Positions 8,680 to 17,423 of a stretch of DNA of 64,000 nucleotides are shown here, piece after piece. The DNA comes from Acidimicrobiia bacterium (GTDB taxonomy: Bacteria; Actinomycetota; Acidimicrobiia; IMCC26256; PALSA-610). Within the stretch, counting starts at the first letter, position 1, and the number at the start of each line of letters is the position of its first letter. The stretch is taken from contig DATBAK010000036.1 in NCBI GenBank assembly GCA_036271555.1, positions 30,433-94,432 on the forward strand, in the 5' to 3' direction. A program made the position numbers and the translations under genes. The notes under the pieces were generated by a model. The model searched no databases and was not told where the DNA came from. It worked only from the letters and a program-made list of their open reading frames with translations.

Positions 8680-9756
8680 TCAGCTCGCGAAGACGGCCTT
8701 CAGTTCCTCCGGCGCGACCGCCTCGAGCTGGTCGTAACGGCACGAGTCGGGATCGCGGTCGGTCCGCATGCGCCGGAAGCGCGCGTTGTGGCGGAAGCGG
8801 CCGTTCATCAGGCCCTCGTAGGCGACCTCGGCGACGAGCTCGACGCGCACCGGCTCCCACGACATGTCCTTGTTCGCGTTCCACCGGTTCTGGCCGCCGG
8901 GCATCCGTCCACCCGCCTCCACCGCACCCATCGCGGCCTCGGCCCAGTCGCGCCACGGGTGCCCGTCGAGCGCGTGCTCGCGGTACGGCTGGAGCTCCTC
9001 GAGCAGCCGCGCGCGCTCGGGCGCGGCCATGCTCGACGCGACGCCGACGTGGTGGAGCACCCCTTGGTCGTCGTTGAGCCCGAGCAGCAGCGAGCCGACG
9101 CCGTTGCCGTCCTTGTGGAGCCGGTACCCCGCGACCGCGCAGTCGCAGGTGCGCTCGTGCTTCACCTTGAGCATCGTGCGCGCGCCGGGTGTGTACGGAT
9201 CCGCGATCGGCTTCACGACGACGCCGTCGAAGCCCGCGCCCTCGAAGCGGTGGAACCAGTCGTCGGCGACGTCGGCGTCACGCGTCGCGGGGGTCAGATA
9301 GATCGGCGGCTTTGCCTTCTTCAGCAGCCGCTCGAGCCGTAAGCGCCGGTCACCGAACGGCACCCCGAGCAGGGACTCGTCGTCGAGCGCGAGCAGGTCG
9401 AACGCGACGTAGGACGCGGGGATCTCGGCCGCGAGCTTGCGGACGCGCGACTCGGCCGGGTGCTGGCGCAGCTGGAGCGCGTCGAAGTCGAGGCCGACGG
9501 GCGTCGCGATCACGAGCTCGCCGTCGAGCACGCAGCGTTCCGGTAGCTGCGCGCACAGCGGCTCACGCAGCTCGGGGAAGTAGCGCAGGAGCGGCTTCGA
9601 GTTGCGGCTCTGGAGATCGAGGTCGTCGCCGTCGCGGAAGACGATGCAGCGAAACCCGTCCCATTTCGGCTCGAAGATCACTTCGCCCGACCGGGGCAGC
9701 TCGCGCGTGAGCTTCGCGAGCATCGGATCGATCGGCGCGCGCAGCGGGAGGCTCAT
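8680..9756 (-). CDS. ATP-dependent DNA ligase (LigC-like)
   Basis: A 358-aa stand-alone ATP-dependent DNA ligase: adenylation domain then OB-fold, without polymerase or nuclease modules. The nucleotidyltransferase motif I is EPKWDGFRC, with Lys31 as the predicted AMP-linked lysine; motif III is seen at SYVAFDLLAL and motif IV at GFDGVVVKP, and motif V includes MLKVKHERT. Size and architecture match actinobacterial LigC-type ligases, which are accessory to the NAD-dependent LigA and have been linked to repair. The ATG at 9756 overlaps the proS TGA (ATGA), so translation is coupled to prolyl-tRNA synthetase. Confidence 0.88.
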   Translation of the reverse strand: MSLPLRAPIDPMLAKLTRELPRSGEVIFEPKWDGFRCIVFRDGDDLDLQSRNSKPLLRYFPELREPLCAQLPERCVLDGELVIATPVGLDFDALQLRQHPAESRVRKLAAEIPASYVAFDLLALDDESLLGVPFGDRRLRLERLLKKAKPPIYLTPATRDADVADDWFHRFEGAGFDGVVVKPIADPYTPGARTMLKVKHERTCDCAVAGYRLHKDGNGVGSLLLGLNDDQGVLHHVGVASSMAAPERARLLEELQPYREHALDGHPWRDWAEAAMGAVEAGGRMPGGQNRWNANKDMSWEPVRVELVAEVAYEGLMNGRFRHNARFRRMRTDRDPDSCRYDQLEAVAPEELKAVFAS

Positions 9757-11489
9757 CGACCCGGTTGCGCCGGCCCCGCGGACGCGGCCACCGCCTCGAC
9801 GACCGAGTCGATCGCGAGCTCGTCGCGCTCGCCGGTCGCGCGGTCCTTCCGCTCGACGACGCCGCGCCCGATGCCCTTCGCTCCGACCGTGAGCTGCATC
9901 GGCATGCCGAGCAGATCGGCGTCGGCGAACTTCACGCCCGCGCTCGCCTCGCGATCGTCGACGAGGACCGAGAGGCCGCGCGCTTCGAGACCCGCGACGA
10001 GCGCGTCGGCCGCGTCGATCACCGGTTGCGCGGCATCGCCGCGCCCGGGGAGGACGACGACGTGCACGTCGTACGGCGCGACCGCGCGCGGCCACGCGAT
10101 CCCCGAGTCGTCGTGGTACTGCTCGACGACGGCGGCGAGCACGCGCGAGATGCCGATGCCGTAGCAACCCATCTGCATCGGGTGCGCGTTTCCCTCGTCG
10201 TCGGTGTACGTCGCCTCGAACGCCTTCGAGTACTTCGCGCCGAGCTGGAACACGTGGCCGACCTCGATGCCGCGGTCGATCGCGAGCGGGTTGCCGCAGC
10301 GCGGGCACGCGTCGCCGGGCACGACCGTCACGAGCTCGGCCCAGTCGGTGACCCTGAAGTCCCGTTCGAGCCACGCGTCGCGCACGTGATGATCGACGCG
10401 GTTGGCTCCGGTGATCCATCCGTGGGCCGCCCGCACCGAGGGATCCGCAATGACCGCCGTCGCCGCCGGATGGTGCGGACCGATGTACCCGCGCGGCAGG
10501 TCGGGGTGCGCGGCGAAGTCGTCGTCGGTGTAGAGGCGCACCCGGCGCGGTGCGAGCGCATGCTCCAGCGCGACGACGTTGACCTCGCGATCGCCCGGCA
10601 CGAGCGCGAGGCCGAGCTCGCCGTCGGCGTCGAACGCGATGCACTTCAACAGCTCGCCGCGCTCGACGCCGAGCAGCGCGGCAACCCCGTCGATCCCCGG
10701 CACGTCCGGCGTCGCGATCTCCGTCATCGCCGACGCACCCGCGGGCGCGGCGGGCACGTCGACCTCGCTCACGGCGCGACGCGCGGCCTCGACGTTCGCC
10801 GCGTAATCGCACGATGGGCACCAGACGAAGTCGTCCTCCCCCACACTCGCGACGGCCATGAACTCACGGCTCACGTCGCCACCGATCTCGCCCGAGTCGG
10901 CTTCGACCGCGCGGAACGTCAGCGCGCACCGCTCGAACACGCGGAAGTAGGCGTCGTACATCGTGCGGTACGAACGATCGAGACCGTCGAGGTCGACGTC
11001 GAACGAGTACGCGTCCTTCATCAGGAACTCACGCGTGCGCAGCAGGCCGAAGCGCGGTCGCAGCTCGTCGCGGTACTTCCAGCCGATCTGGTACAGGTTC
11101 ACGGGCAGGTCGCGATAGCTGCCGTACTCGCCCTTCACGATCGTCGTGACGACCTCTTCCGCCGTCGGCGCGAGGCAGAACGCGGTCTCCTTGCGGTCGA
11201 GCAGGCGGAACATCAGCGGCCCGTACTGCGGCTCGCGACCACTCCGCTGCCAGAGTTCGAGCGGCTGGACGATCGGGAACAGGACCTCCTGTGCGCCCGC
11301 GGCGTCCATCTCCTCGCGCACGATCCGCTCGATGTTGCGGAGCACGCGGTGACCGAGCGGCAGCCACGCGTAGATGCCGGCCGCGACCCGACGGATGTAG
11401 CCCGCGCGCACGAGGAGGCGATGGCTGTCGACCTCCGCGTCCGCGGGATCGTCCCGCAACGTGCGGAGAAACAACTGCGACATGCGCAT
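9753..11489 (-). CDS. proS: Prolyl-tRNA synthetase, bacterial type
   Basis: Charges tRNA-Pro. The 578-aa product is a class II synthetase: motif 1 region around LFPIVQPLELWQRSGR, motif 2 KYRDELRPRFGLLRTREF, motif 3 GIGISRVLAAVVEQ, and the C-terminal anticodon-binding domain. Between motifs 2 and 3 lies the YbaK-like editing insertion typical of bacterial ProRS (about 225-395). The start is ATG 11489 (MRMSQLFLRTLR); ATG 11483 is equally possible, and neither has a clear ribosome binding site. It overlaps the ligase gene downstream. In related genomes proS is expected near ispG; here ~33 kb separate them. Confidence 0.95.
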   Translation of the reverse strand: MRMSQLFLRTLRDDPADAEVDSHRLLVRAGYIRRVAAGIYAWLPLGHRVLRNIERIVREEMDAAGAQEVLFPIVQPLELWQRSGREPQYGPLMFRLLDRKETAFCLAPTAEEVVTTIVKGEYGSYRDLPVNLYQIGWKYRDELRPRFGLLRTREFLMKDAYSFDVDLDGLDRSYRTMYDAYFRVFERCALTFRAVEADSGEIGGDVSREFMAVASVGEDDFVWCPSCDYAANVEAARRAVSEVDVPAAPAGASAMTEIATPDVPGIDGVAALLGVERGELLKCIAFDADGELGLALVPGDREVNVVALEHALAPRRVRLYTDDDFAAHPDLPRGYIGPHHPAATAVIADPSVRAAHGWITGANRVDHHVRDAWLERDFRVTDWAELVTVVPGDACPRCGNPLAIDRGIEVGHVFQLGAKYSKAFEATYTDDEGNAHPMQMGCYGIGISRVLAAVVEQYHDDSGIAWPRAVAPYDVHVVVLPGRGDAAQPVIDAADALVAGLEARGLSVLVDDREASAGVKFADADLLGMPMQLTVGAKGIGRGVVERKDRATGERDELAIDSVVEAVAASAGPAQPGR

Positions 11490-11560
11490 GACCGGTGAAG
11501 GTACAGGGCGCGACCGGGAACGACGCGTGCCCGACGACGGGAACACAACCGTGAGCGGCC

Positions 11561-11676
11561 GAGCGGCGAGCGAGGCGAGCGAGCAACCTCGCGCGCTCCC
11601 ATCCCGCGTCACGGAGCGGCGAGTGGGCATCCGATGACAACGGTGAAGCCCGGTGCCGGGCCGAGCGAGCGCGACC
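11561..11676 (+). repeat. Structured intergenic repeat, copy A
   Basis: Left part GGCGAGCGAGGCGAGCGAGC pairs imperfectly with CGCGCGCTCCC. The conserved core at 11595-11623 is identical over 29 nt to copy C at 51755-51783. A right hairpin GCCCGG-TG-CCGGGC lies at 11648-11661, and the copy ends with GAGCGAGCGCGACC. It sits just upstream of proS. Confidence 0.75.
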
Positions 11677-11758
11677 GGAAATGTCGACCCGGGCGCTCGC
11701 AAATATTCCCGACTTGCGTGCTGGTATTTCAGACGGGCGCTGGGGTACGCTGGTCGCC

Positions 11759-11848
11759 GTGATTCAGCAGCGCGGCGCGAACAGCATCTCGATGGGACGA
11801 ACCCCACACGAGATGTACGACGAGCGCTGTCCTTCTCTTCCTCGCTGA
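11759..11848 (+). CDS. Possible leader peptide upstream of sulfite reductase
   Basis: A 29-codon open frame (GTG 11759 to TGA 11846-11848) lies 78 nt before the sulfite reductase start. It holds a single Cys codon near its end, in ERCPSLPR. A TACGCT (-10-like) sits 7 nt before the GTG, which would make it leaderless. In mycobacteria and relatives, short Cys-containing leader ORFs control sulfur-assimilation genes by cysteine-responsive attenuation (family knowledge). One Cys codon is weak support; the frame could be chance. Confidence 0.25.
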   Translation: MIQQRGANSISMGRTPHEMYDERCPSLPR

Positions 11849-11926
11849 GCCGGGGTTCCCAGCCGGGACCGGTTCGCCGCGGCACGCTTGCCGCACCTCC
11901 ATCCGTCTCCTCTCGTGGAGCCCGCC

Positions 11927-13717
11927 ATGGCGATCGACGTATCCGAAATCAGAGGCCGCACCCTCGATCCGGAGATCGAGCAGGAAGTCAGCCGCTTCGA
12001 GACGACCGTCGAGGAGTACCTCGCGGGCGACGTCGCCGACGACGTCTTCCGGGTCTTCCGTCTGAACCAGGGGATCTACGGCCAGCGCCAGGGCGGCCAT
12101 CACCAGATGGTTCGCGTGAAGATCCCGTACGGCCGGATCGAGCCCGACCAGCTCGAGGTCCTCGCCTTCATCTCCGAGACCTACTCGCGCGGCTGGGGCC
12201 ACCTCACCACCCGCCAGAACATCCAGTTCCACTTCGTGCCGCTCGAGAAGACGCCCGAGGTGTTGCGGCTGCTCGCAGGCGCGGGCCTGACCTCGCGAGA
12301 GGCGTGCGGCGACACCGTGCGCAACGTCGTCGGCTGCCACCTCGCCGGCGCGTGCCCGCTCGAGGTGCTCGACATCTCGCCCTGGGCCGAGGCCGCGGCG
12401 CGCTACTTCCTGCGGAGCCCGTACGCGCAGCGTCTCCCCCGCAAGTTCAAGATCAACTTCTCCGGCTGCGCGACCGACTGCGGCCAGGCGATGTTCAACG
12501 ACGTCGGCGTGATCGGCGTCACTCGGCCGCTGCCCGACGGCACGGTCGAGCCCGGCTTCCGCGTCGTGATCGCCGGCGGGCTCGGCGCGAACCCGCACCC
12601 CGCGCAGGCGCTCGAGGAGTTCACGAGCCGCGAAGACCTCATGCCGACGATCGAGGCGATCCTGCGGACCTTCGATCACTACGGCAACCGCGACAACAAG
12701 CTCCGCGCCCGCATGAAGTGGCTCGTCGACACGATGGGCATCGACGAGCTGCGGCAGCGGATCATCAAGGAGCGCCGCCTGCTGCGCGCCGCGTTCGGCT
12801 GGCCCGGTGGGCTGCCGCAGCAGGTGCAGGAGCAGGGCGACGCGCCGGCCGGCATCTCGACCGAGATCAGCCCCAAGGGTCTGCCGACCGACGTGCCCGT
12901 CCGCCTGCTGGCGACGGACCCCTACGAGCGCTGGGAAGACGCAAATGTCGTCCGCGGACGGGCGAATGGCACGGTCAGCGCCTACGCGTCGTGCAAGCTG
13001 GGGGACATCACGGCCGACCAGTTCCGCGCCCTCGCCGCCATCCAACGTGACTTCGCGCTGGACGTGCGCATCACCAGCCGTCAGAACCTCGCGCTGCGAG
13101 ACCTGACCGAGGCCGATTTGAAGCCACTGTTCGAGCGTCTCGACGAGATCGGGATGGCGCAGGCCGGCGCCGAGCTCGCACGCGACGTCGTCGCCTGCCC
13201 GGGTGCCGACACCTGCAACCTCGCGGTGACCCAGAGCCGCGGTCTCGCCGACGACATCGGCAACGCGCTCGAAGAAGCCGGGCTCGCCGACGTCGGTGGC
13301 GTGAAGGTGAACATCTCGGGCTGCACCAACTCGTGCGGCCAGCACCACATCTCCGACATCGGCTTCTACGGCCTCGAGCGCCGCGCACACGGACGGGCGG
13401 CGCCGGGCTATCAGATGCTGCTCGGCGGCCACCTCGGCGCGATGGAAGTCGAGTTCGGCAACAAGGCCGCGAAGCTCCCCGCGAAGCGTGCGGCCGAGGC
13501 GGTCGTGCGCGTCGTCGGCCGCTTCGCCGGCGAGCGAGAAGCCGGAGAGACGTTCGCAACCTGGCTCGCCCGCTCGGGCGGCGCCGCGGCGGTGGGTGCC
13601 GGGCTCAAGGACCTCGACGCCTTCGATCCGCCCGACGTCGCACCCGAGCTCTACGTCGACTTCGGCGAGACCGGCCCGTACGTGGCGGAGATCGGCGAAA
13701 GCGAGTGCGCGACGTGA
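11927..13717 (+). CDS. Assimilatory sulfite (or nitrite) reductase, siroheme-[4Fe-4S] type
   Basis: Reduces sulfite to sulfide with six electrons from ferredoxin in the cytosol. The 596-aa protein is the duplicated siroheme reductase fold; the N-terminal half has QGGHHQMVRVKIPYG and TTRQNIQFH. The cluster ligands are C424 and C430 (CPGADTC) and C466 and C470 (CTNSC). The ATG at 11927 has GGAG 6 nt upstream; an ATG at 11888 is not preferred. The gene overlaps cysH by 4 nt (GTGA), which favours sulfite over nitrite as substrate because the partner makes sulfite. The pair opens the accessory region. Confidence 0.92.
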   Translation: MAIDVSEIRGRTLDPEIEQEVSRFETTVEEYLAGDVADDVFRVFRLNQGIYGQRQGGHHQMVRVKIPYGRIEPDQLEVLAFISETYSRGWGHLTTRQNIQFHFVPLEKTPEVLRLLAGAGLTSREACGDTVRNVVGCHLAGACPLEVLDISPWAEAAARYFLRSPYAQRLPRKFKINFSGCATDCGQAMFNDVGVIGVTRPLPDGTVEPGFRVVIAGGLGANPHPAQALEEFTSREDLMPTIEAILRTFDHYGNRDNKLRARMKWLVDTMGIDELRQRIIKERRLLRAAFGWPGGLPQQVQEQGDAPAGISTEISPKGLPTDVPVRLLATDPYERWEDANVVRGRANGTVSAYASCKLGDITADQFRALAAIQRDFALDVRITSRQNLALRDLTEADLKPLFERLDEIGMAQAGAELARDVVACPGADTCNLAVTQSRGLADDIGNALEEAGLADVGGVKVNISGCTNSCGQHHISDIGFYGLERRAHGRAAPGYQMLLGGHLGAMEVEFGNKAAKLPAKRAAEAVVRVVGRFAGEREAGETFATWLARSGGAAAVGAGLKDLDAFDPPDVAPELYVDFGETGPYVAEIGESECAT

Positions 13718-14436
13718 CGACCGTGCGAAGCACCAGCCAGCCGGCACGGGTCGCCGACGTCGACCTCGCGGAGCTCGCGCGCGTCTCGGCCGAGCTCGAG
13801 CGCAAGCCCGCGACCTCGGCGATCCGCTGGGCGTGGGAGCGCTACGGCGAGCGCATGGTCCTCGCGGCGTCGTTCCAGGACTGCGTCCTGATCGACCTCG
13901 CGATGCAGGTCGCGCCGGACGTCGAGGTCGTCTTCCTCGACACGCAGTATCACTTCCCCGAGACGCTCGACTACGTCGAGACCGTGCGGCGGCGCTACGA
14001 CCTGAACCTCACGGTGATGGAGCCGCTCGTCGAGCCCGACGACCTCTGGAAGATCGACACCGGTGAGTGCTGCGCGGCCCGCAAGGTCGAGCCGCTCGCC
14101 CGCGCGCTCGACGGCGCCGAGGCCTGGATGACCGGGCTGCGGCGCGACGAAGCCGCGACCCGATCGAAGGCGTCGATCGTGGGCCTCGACATCGGCCGCG
14201 GTCTCGTGAAGGTCAACCCGATCGCACCGTGGACCGCCGCCGACGTGGAGCTCTACGTGAAGGACCGCGGGCTGCCCGAGCACCCGCTCCGCCACCAGGG
14301 CTACCCCTCGATCGGCTGCGCGCCCTGCACCAGCCCGGTGCGGCCCGGCGAGGACCCGCGCTCGGGTCGTTGGGCCGGCACGGGCAAGCTCGAGTGCGGC
14401 CTGCACGGCTGGCCCACGCCGACCGAGATCCGCTGA
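13714..14436 (+). CDS. cysH: Adenylylsulfate (APS) reductase, CysH family
   Basis: Reduces activated sulfate to sulfite. The 240-aa protein carries both cysteine pairs that bind a [4Fe-4S] cluster, C119-C120 (ECCAARK) and C202/C205 (GCAPC), and the catalytic cysteine in the C-terminal ECGLHG motif (C228). The CC...CxxC pattern marks the APS-using branch of the family, as in mycobacteria, not the PAPS-only enterobacterial type. The GTG start at 13714 overlaps the sulfite reductase stop (GTGA); another in-frame GTG lies at 13705. With the upstream reductase it completes APS to sulfide. The APS would come from cysDN 26 kb away. Confidence 0.92.
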   Translation: MTTVRSTSQPARVADVDLAELARVSAELERKPATSAIRWAWERYGERMVLAASFQDCVLIDLAMQVAPDVEVVFLDTQYHFPETLDYVETVRRRYDLNLTVMEPLVEPDDLWKIDTGECCAARKVEPLARALDGAEAWMTGLRRDEAATRSKASIVGLDIGRGLVKVNPIAPWTAADVELYVKDRGLPEHPLRHQGYPSIGCAPCTSPVRPGEDPRSGRWAGTGKLECGLHGWPTPTEIR

Positions 14437-14577
14437 CGCCCTGACTCCTGGAGACCCGGCGGGGCGGATTTCGCCGCGCTTGGGGACGGCCGTTCCCGGA
14501 CAACTAGTATCAAACGCCTTGCACACGACGGGACGTCCGACGGGCGGGTCGGTGGGTCAAGCAGGAGCACGCACACG

Positions 14578-16203
14578 ATGAACCCCGATCCCGTCGCTCC
14601 GCCGACGGTTCGCGACTACTTCCGCATCCTCGCCCGCCGGTGGTGGGTCGTGGTGCTGGGAATCGTGGTCTTCGCGATCCTGGCCCTCGCCTACTCGTTC
14701 AAGGGCCCGACGATCTACAAGGCGTCGTCGGAGGTCCGCTTCTCGTCCAACGACTCGAACAACGTCGCGACGAACGCGGGCAGCCACGCCAACGCCGGCA
14801 GCGCCGACCGCGAGGTGTTGAGCGAGGTCGAGGTCATCAAGGCGGTTCGCTTCAAGAACCACATCCTCGACCTGATGCATCTCGAGCCGAAGGCCATCAA
14901 GCAGGTCAACGTCAGCAACGTCCTCAACACGAACGTCCTGAAGATCACGATCGGGATGGCGAAGAAGCAGGCCGCCGTCGACGTCGCGAACGAGTACGCG
15001 AAGGTCTACGTCGAGCAGGTCGGCGCGCAGCAGGCGAAGCTGACGAAGGACCAGAGCGCGTCGCTCAAGCAGCAGCTCGACACCGCGAACGCCGCGCTCA
15101 CCAAGACCGCGACCGCGCTGCAGGCCGAGGCGACGCGCGTCACGACCCTTGCCAACGCAGCGATCGCCGCGGGCAGGACCGGACCCACGTCCTCGCCGAC
15201 GCTCGAGTACCTCACCGCGCAGTACAACGCGCAGGAGACGCGGCTCGGGCCGATCCAGCAGCAGTACGACCAAGTGCTCGTCGACAGCGCGACCTCGCAG
15301 CCGGCCGTGAGCCAGATCGCCGACGCGGTGCTGCCGAAGAAGGCGAGCCAGCCGCAGCCGGTCAAGTACGGGATCATCGGCATCCTCATCGGCCTCGTGC
15401 TCGGCCTCGCCGGCGCGTTCGGCTTCGAGCTCCTCACCGACACCGTGCGCAGCCGCCAAGACGTCGAGCGCTTCTCGCGTCTTCCCGTGCTCGCGATGGT
15501 TCCGCGCCGCGGACAGCACGAAGGCGGGGATCGTCCCATCGCGCTCGCCAATCCGGCGGCACCCGGCGCCGAGGCGTTCCGCGCCGCACGCGCGGGCGTG
15601 CAGTTCCTCTCGATGCAGGCCCCGATGCGGCGTGTCCTCGTCGCCGGTCTGCGCGCGAACGACCATCAGGACGTCGCCGCGGCGAACCTCGCGGTCACGC
15701 TCGCGGCGGCCGGATCACGAGTCGTACTCGTCGACGCCGACCTGCGCGGCGGCCAGATCCATGCCCGCTTCGGGCTCGCGGCCGGTACCGGTCTCACCTC
15801 GGTGCTCCTCGGTGACACCTCGCTCGCCGACGCGCTGCGTCCGGTCGAGGTTCCCGGCGGCGCGCTGCGCGTGCTCGGCACCGGACCGCTTCCGCCGAAC
15901 CCGGCCGACCTCGTCGCCAGCGACTCCCTCGCAACGGTGCTCGGGCAGCTCGCCGACGGCGCCGACTTCGTCGTCGTGAGCTCGTCGCCGCTGCTCCCCT
16001 ACAACGACGCGCTCGCGCTCGCCCGGCACGCCGACGGCGTCGTGATCGTCGCCACCGCACGGCGGACCCGGAAGCGCCACCTCGCCGACGGTGCCGCGAA
16101 GCTGCGGCGGGTCGGTGCACCGGCGATCGGCGTCATCCTCGACCGCGGTGCCGCGCACGGCGCCGACGAGTACGAGGACACGATCGAGAGCCTGCACACG
16201 TAA
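14578..16203 (+). CDS. Wzz-like polysaccharide co-polymerase with degenerate BY-kinase-type ATPase domain
   Basis: A 541-aa inner-membrane protein: an N-terminal helix (about 21-43), a periplasmic coiled-coil region, a second helix (about 262-284), then a cytosolic P-loop-like domain. This is the chain-length determinant plus tyrosine-kinase architecture. The ATPase half is damaged: the P-loop position reads GLRANDHQDVAAANLA (357-372), with no Gly-Lys-Ser/Thr. The Walker A' strand VVLVDADLR (382-390) survives. There is no terminal tyrosine cluster. It probably acts as a structural co-polymerase that sets chain length without phosphorylation (inference). The ATG at 14578 has AGGAG 10 nt upstream; TAGTAT at 14505 could be a -10 box. 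Confidence 0.85.
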   Translation: MNPDPVAPPTVRDYFRILARRWWVVVLGIVVFAILALAYSFKGPTIYKASSEVRFSSNDSNNVATNAGSHANAGSADREVLSEVEVIKAVRFKNHILDLMHLEPKAIKQVNVSNVLNTNVLKITIGMAKKQAAVDVANEYAKVYVEQVGAQQAKLTKDQSASLKQQLDTANAALTKTATALQAEATRVTTLANAAIAAGRTGPTSSPTLEYLTAQYNAQETRLGPIQQQYDQVLVDSATSQPAVSQIADAVLPKKASQPQPVKYGIIGILIGLVLGLAGAFGFELLTDTVRSRQDVERFSRLPVLAMVPRRGQHEGGDRPIALANPAAPGAEAFRAARAGVQFLSMQAPMRRVLVAGLRANDHQDVAAANLAVTLAAAGSRVVLVDADLRGGQIHARFGLAAGTGLTSVLLGDTSLADALRPVEVPGGALRVLGTGPLPPNPADLVASDSLATVLGQLADGADFVVVSSSPLLPYNDALALARHADGVVIVATARRTRKRHLADGAAKLRRVGAPAIGVILDRGAAHGADEYEDTIESLHT

Positions 16204-16206
16204 TTT

Positions 16207-16275
16207 CTCGCTCGCTCGCTCGGGCGGCGAGCGACCGCGAGGCGGGTATCCCGCCGAGCCGCGAGCAAGACCAGC
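16207..16275 (+). repeat. Structured intergenic repeat, copy E (right half only)
   Basis: Resembles the right half of copy B: a GGCGGCGAGCG flank, hairpin GGCGGG-TAT-CCCGCC (16241-16255), then GCGAGCAAGACCAG. The TAT loop is the same as in copy B, but stem bases differ on both sides. It lies between two convergent genes and could serve as a bidirectional terminator. Confidence 0.6.
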
Positions 16276-16304
16276 AAGCACCGCTCGACGGCGTCGGCCG
16301 CGTG

Positions 16305-17423
16305 TCAGGCGCGGGCGAGCTCTTCGTCGACGACGGACTGCAGCTTCGACGCGAAGCGCGGTTCGGAGAACGTCGCCGCGTGCGCACGCAGCTTGTCGCG
16401 CTCCCAGTCGTGCGCGAGCAGCCGCGTGAGCGCGTCGCGCACGAGCGGCGCCTCGGGTGCATCGAAGAAGACGCCGGTGTCGTCTTCGCGCACGGTGTCG
16501 AGGAACCCCCCCCAACGCAGCGCGGCGACGGGCACACCGAACGCCGCGGCCTCGAGCGGCGTGATGCCGAAGTCCTCGAAGGACGCGGCGACGAGCCCGC
16601 GTGCGTGCGCGTACAGCCACGCGAGCTCGGCATCTCCGACCGTGCCGGTGAAGGCGACGTTGGGCCCGGCGACGGCGCGCAGCGCGGCCTCTTCGGGACC
16701 CGCGCCCACGACGACGAGCTGACGATCGGGCGTGCCCGCGAACGCGTCGACCACGGGGCGCACGTTCTTGTAGGGCAGCAAACGGGAGACACAGACGAAC
16801 ATGCGGTCACCGATGTCGGCGGGCAATCCGTCGGGCCGGTGCCGTGGCGAGTCGGCATCGAGGCTGAACGGCGGCGGCACGATCTCCGCGTCGATGCCGT
16901 ACGCGCGTGCAACCCGTTCGCGGATCAGCGTCGAGTTCACGAGGTAGCGGTCGGCGCGGCGCGCGGCGCGCACGTCCCAGCGCCGCAACGGTCGCTCGAT
17001 CGCGTTCAGCACCGCGCGCTTCGACCACGCGCTACCGGGCGGCACGTACTGGTCCTTCACCCAGAGCCAGCGCGCGGGCGAGTGGCAGTAGACGACCCGC
17101 CGGCCGCGCACGTCGGCGCCGTGCGCCCAACCGGTCGACGAGCACACGGTGACGTCGGCGTCGACGCGCAGGCGCGAGAACGCGGGCGCGAGCACGGGCA
17201 ACGCGAGGCGATGTTGCCGGCGCAGCAGCGCGACCCGGTTCAACGGCATCGTGCGCACGTCGTACTGCGCGAACTCGGGGAACGTCTCGTCGGGCTCGTA
17301 GAACGACGTGTGGATCGGCGCGCCCGGGAAGGCGCGCGCCAGCGCGAGCACCACTCGTTCGGCGCCGCCTCGCTGCGTCAGGTAGTCGTGAACGATGGCG
17401 ACGCGGGGGGTGTCCCGCGTCAT
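16305..17423 (-). CDS. Glycosyltransferase, GT4 family
   Basis: A 372-aa GT-B enzyme that transfers a sugar from an activated donor during polysaccharide assembly. The N-terminal domain begins VAIVHDYLTQRGGAERV with the usual glycine-rich acceptor loop. The C-terminal domain shows FVCVSRLLPYKNVRPVV and the donor-binding region SFEDFGITPLEAAAFGVPV, containing the E-x7-E element. Sugar and acceptor are unknown. The ATG at 17423 overlaps the stop of the upstream Wzy-like gene by 4 nt, so the two are co-translated. An eight-C run near 16507 keeps the frame. Confidence 0.9.
   Translation of the reverse strand: MTRDTPRVAIVHDYLTQRGGAERVVLALARAFPGAPIHTSFYEPDETFPEFAQYDVRTMPLNRVALLRRQHRLALPVLAPAFSRLRVDADVTVCSSTGWAHGADVRGRRVVYCHSPARWLWVKDQYVPPGSAWSKRAVLNAIERPLRRWDVRAARRADRYLVNSTLIRERVARAYGIDAEIVPPPFSLDADSPRHRPDGLPADIGDRMFVCVSRLLPYKNVRPVVDAFAGTPDRQLVVVGAGPEEAALRAVAGPNVAFTGTVGDAELAWLYAHARGLVAASFEDFGITPLEAAAFGVPVAALRWGGFLDTVREDDTGVFFDAPEAPLVRDALTRLLAHDWERDKLRAHAATFSEPRFASKLQSVVDEELARA

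Larger units (their letters stand above)
11490..11926. other. Intergenic region between proS and sulfite reductase
   Basis: This 437-bp divergent spacer has no convincing long gene. It holds copy A of the structured intergenic repeat (11561-11676), an AT-richer stretch near 11700-11730, a possible 29-codon leader ORF (11759-11848), and a small hairpin downstream of that ORF (GGTTCCC / GGGACC near 11860). Confidence 0.6.

Noticed and set aside
14437..14577. tRNA gene or terminator after cysH
   Set aside because: No cloverleaf or T-run hairpin could be folded. Only short GC pairings and a weak TAGTAT box are present.
16501..16520. Eight-C run in the GT4 gene as possible frameshift
   Set aside because: The frame stays open across it and conserved GT4 motifs are found in the same frame on both sides.
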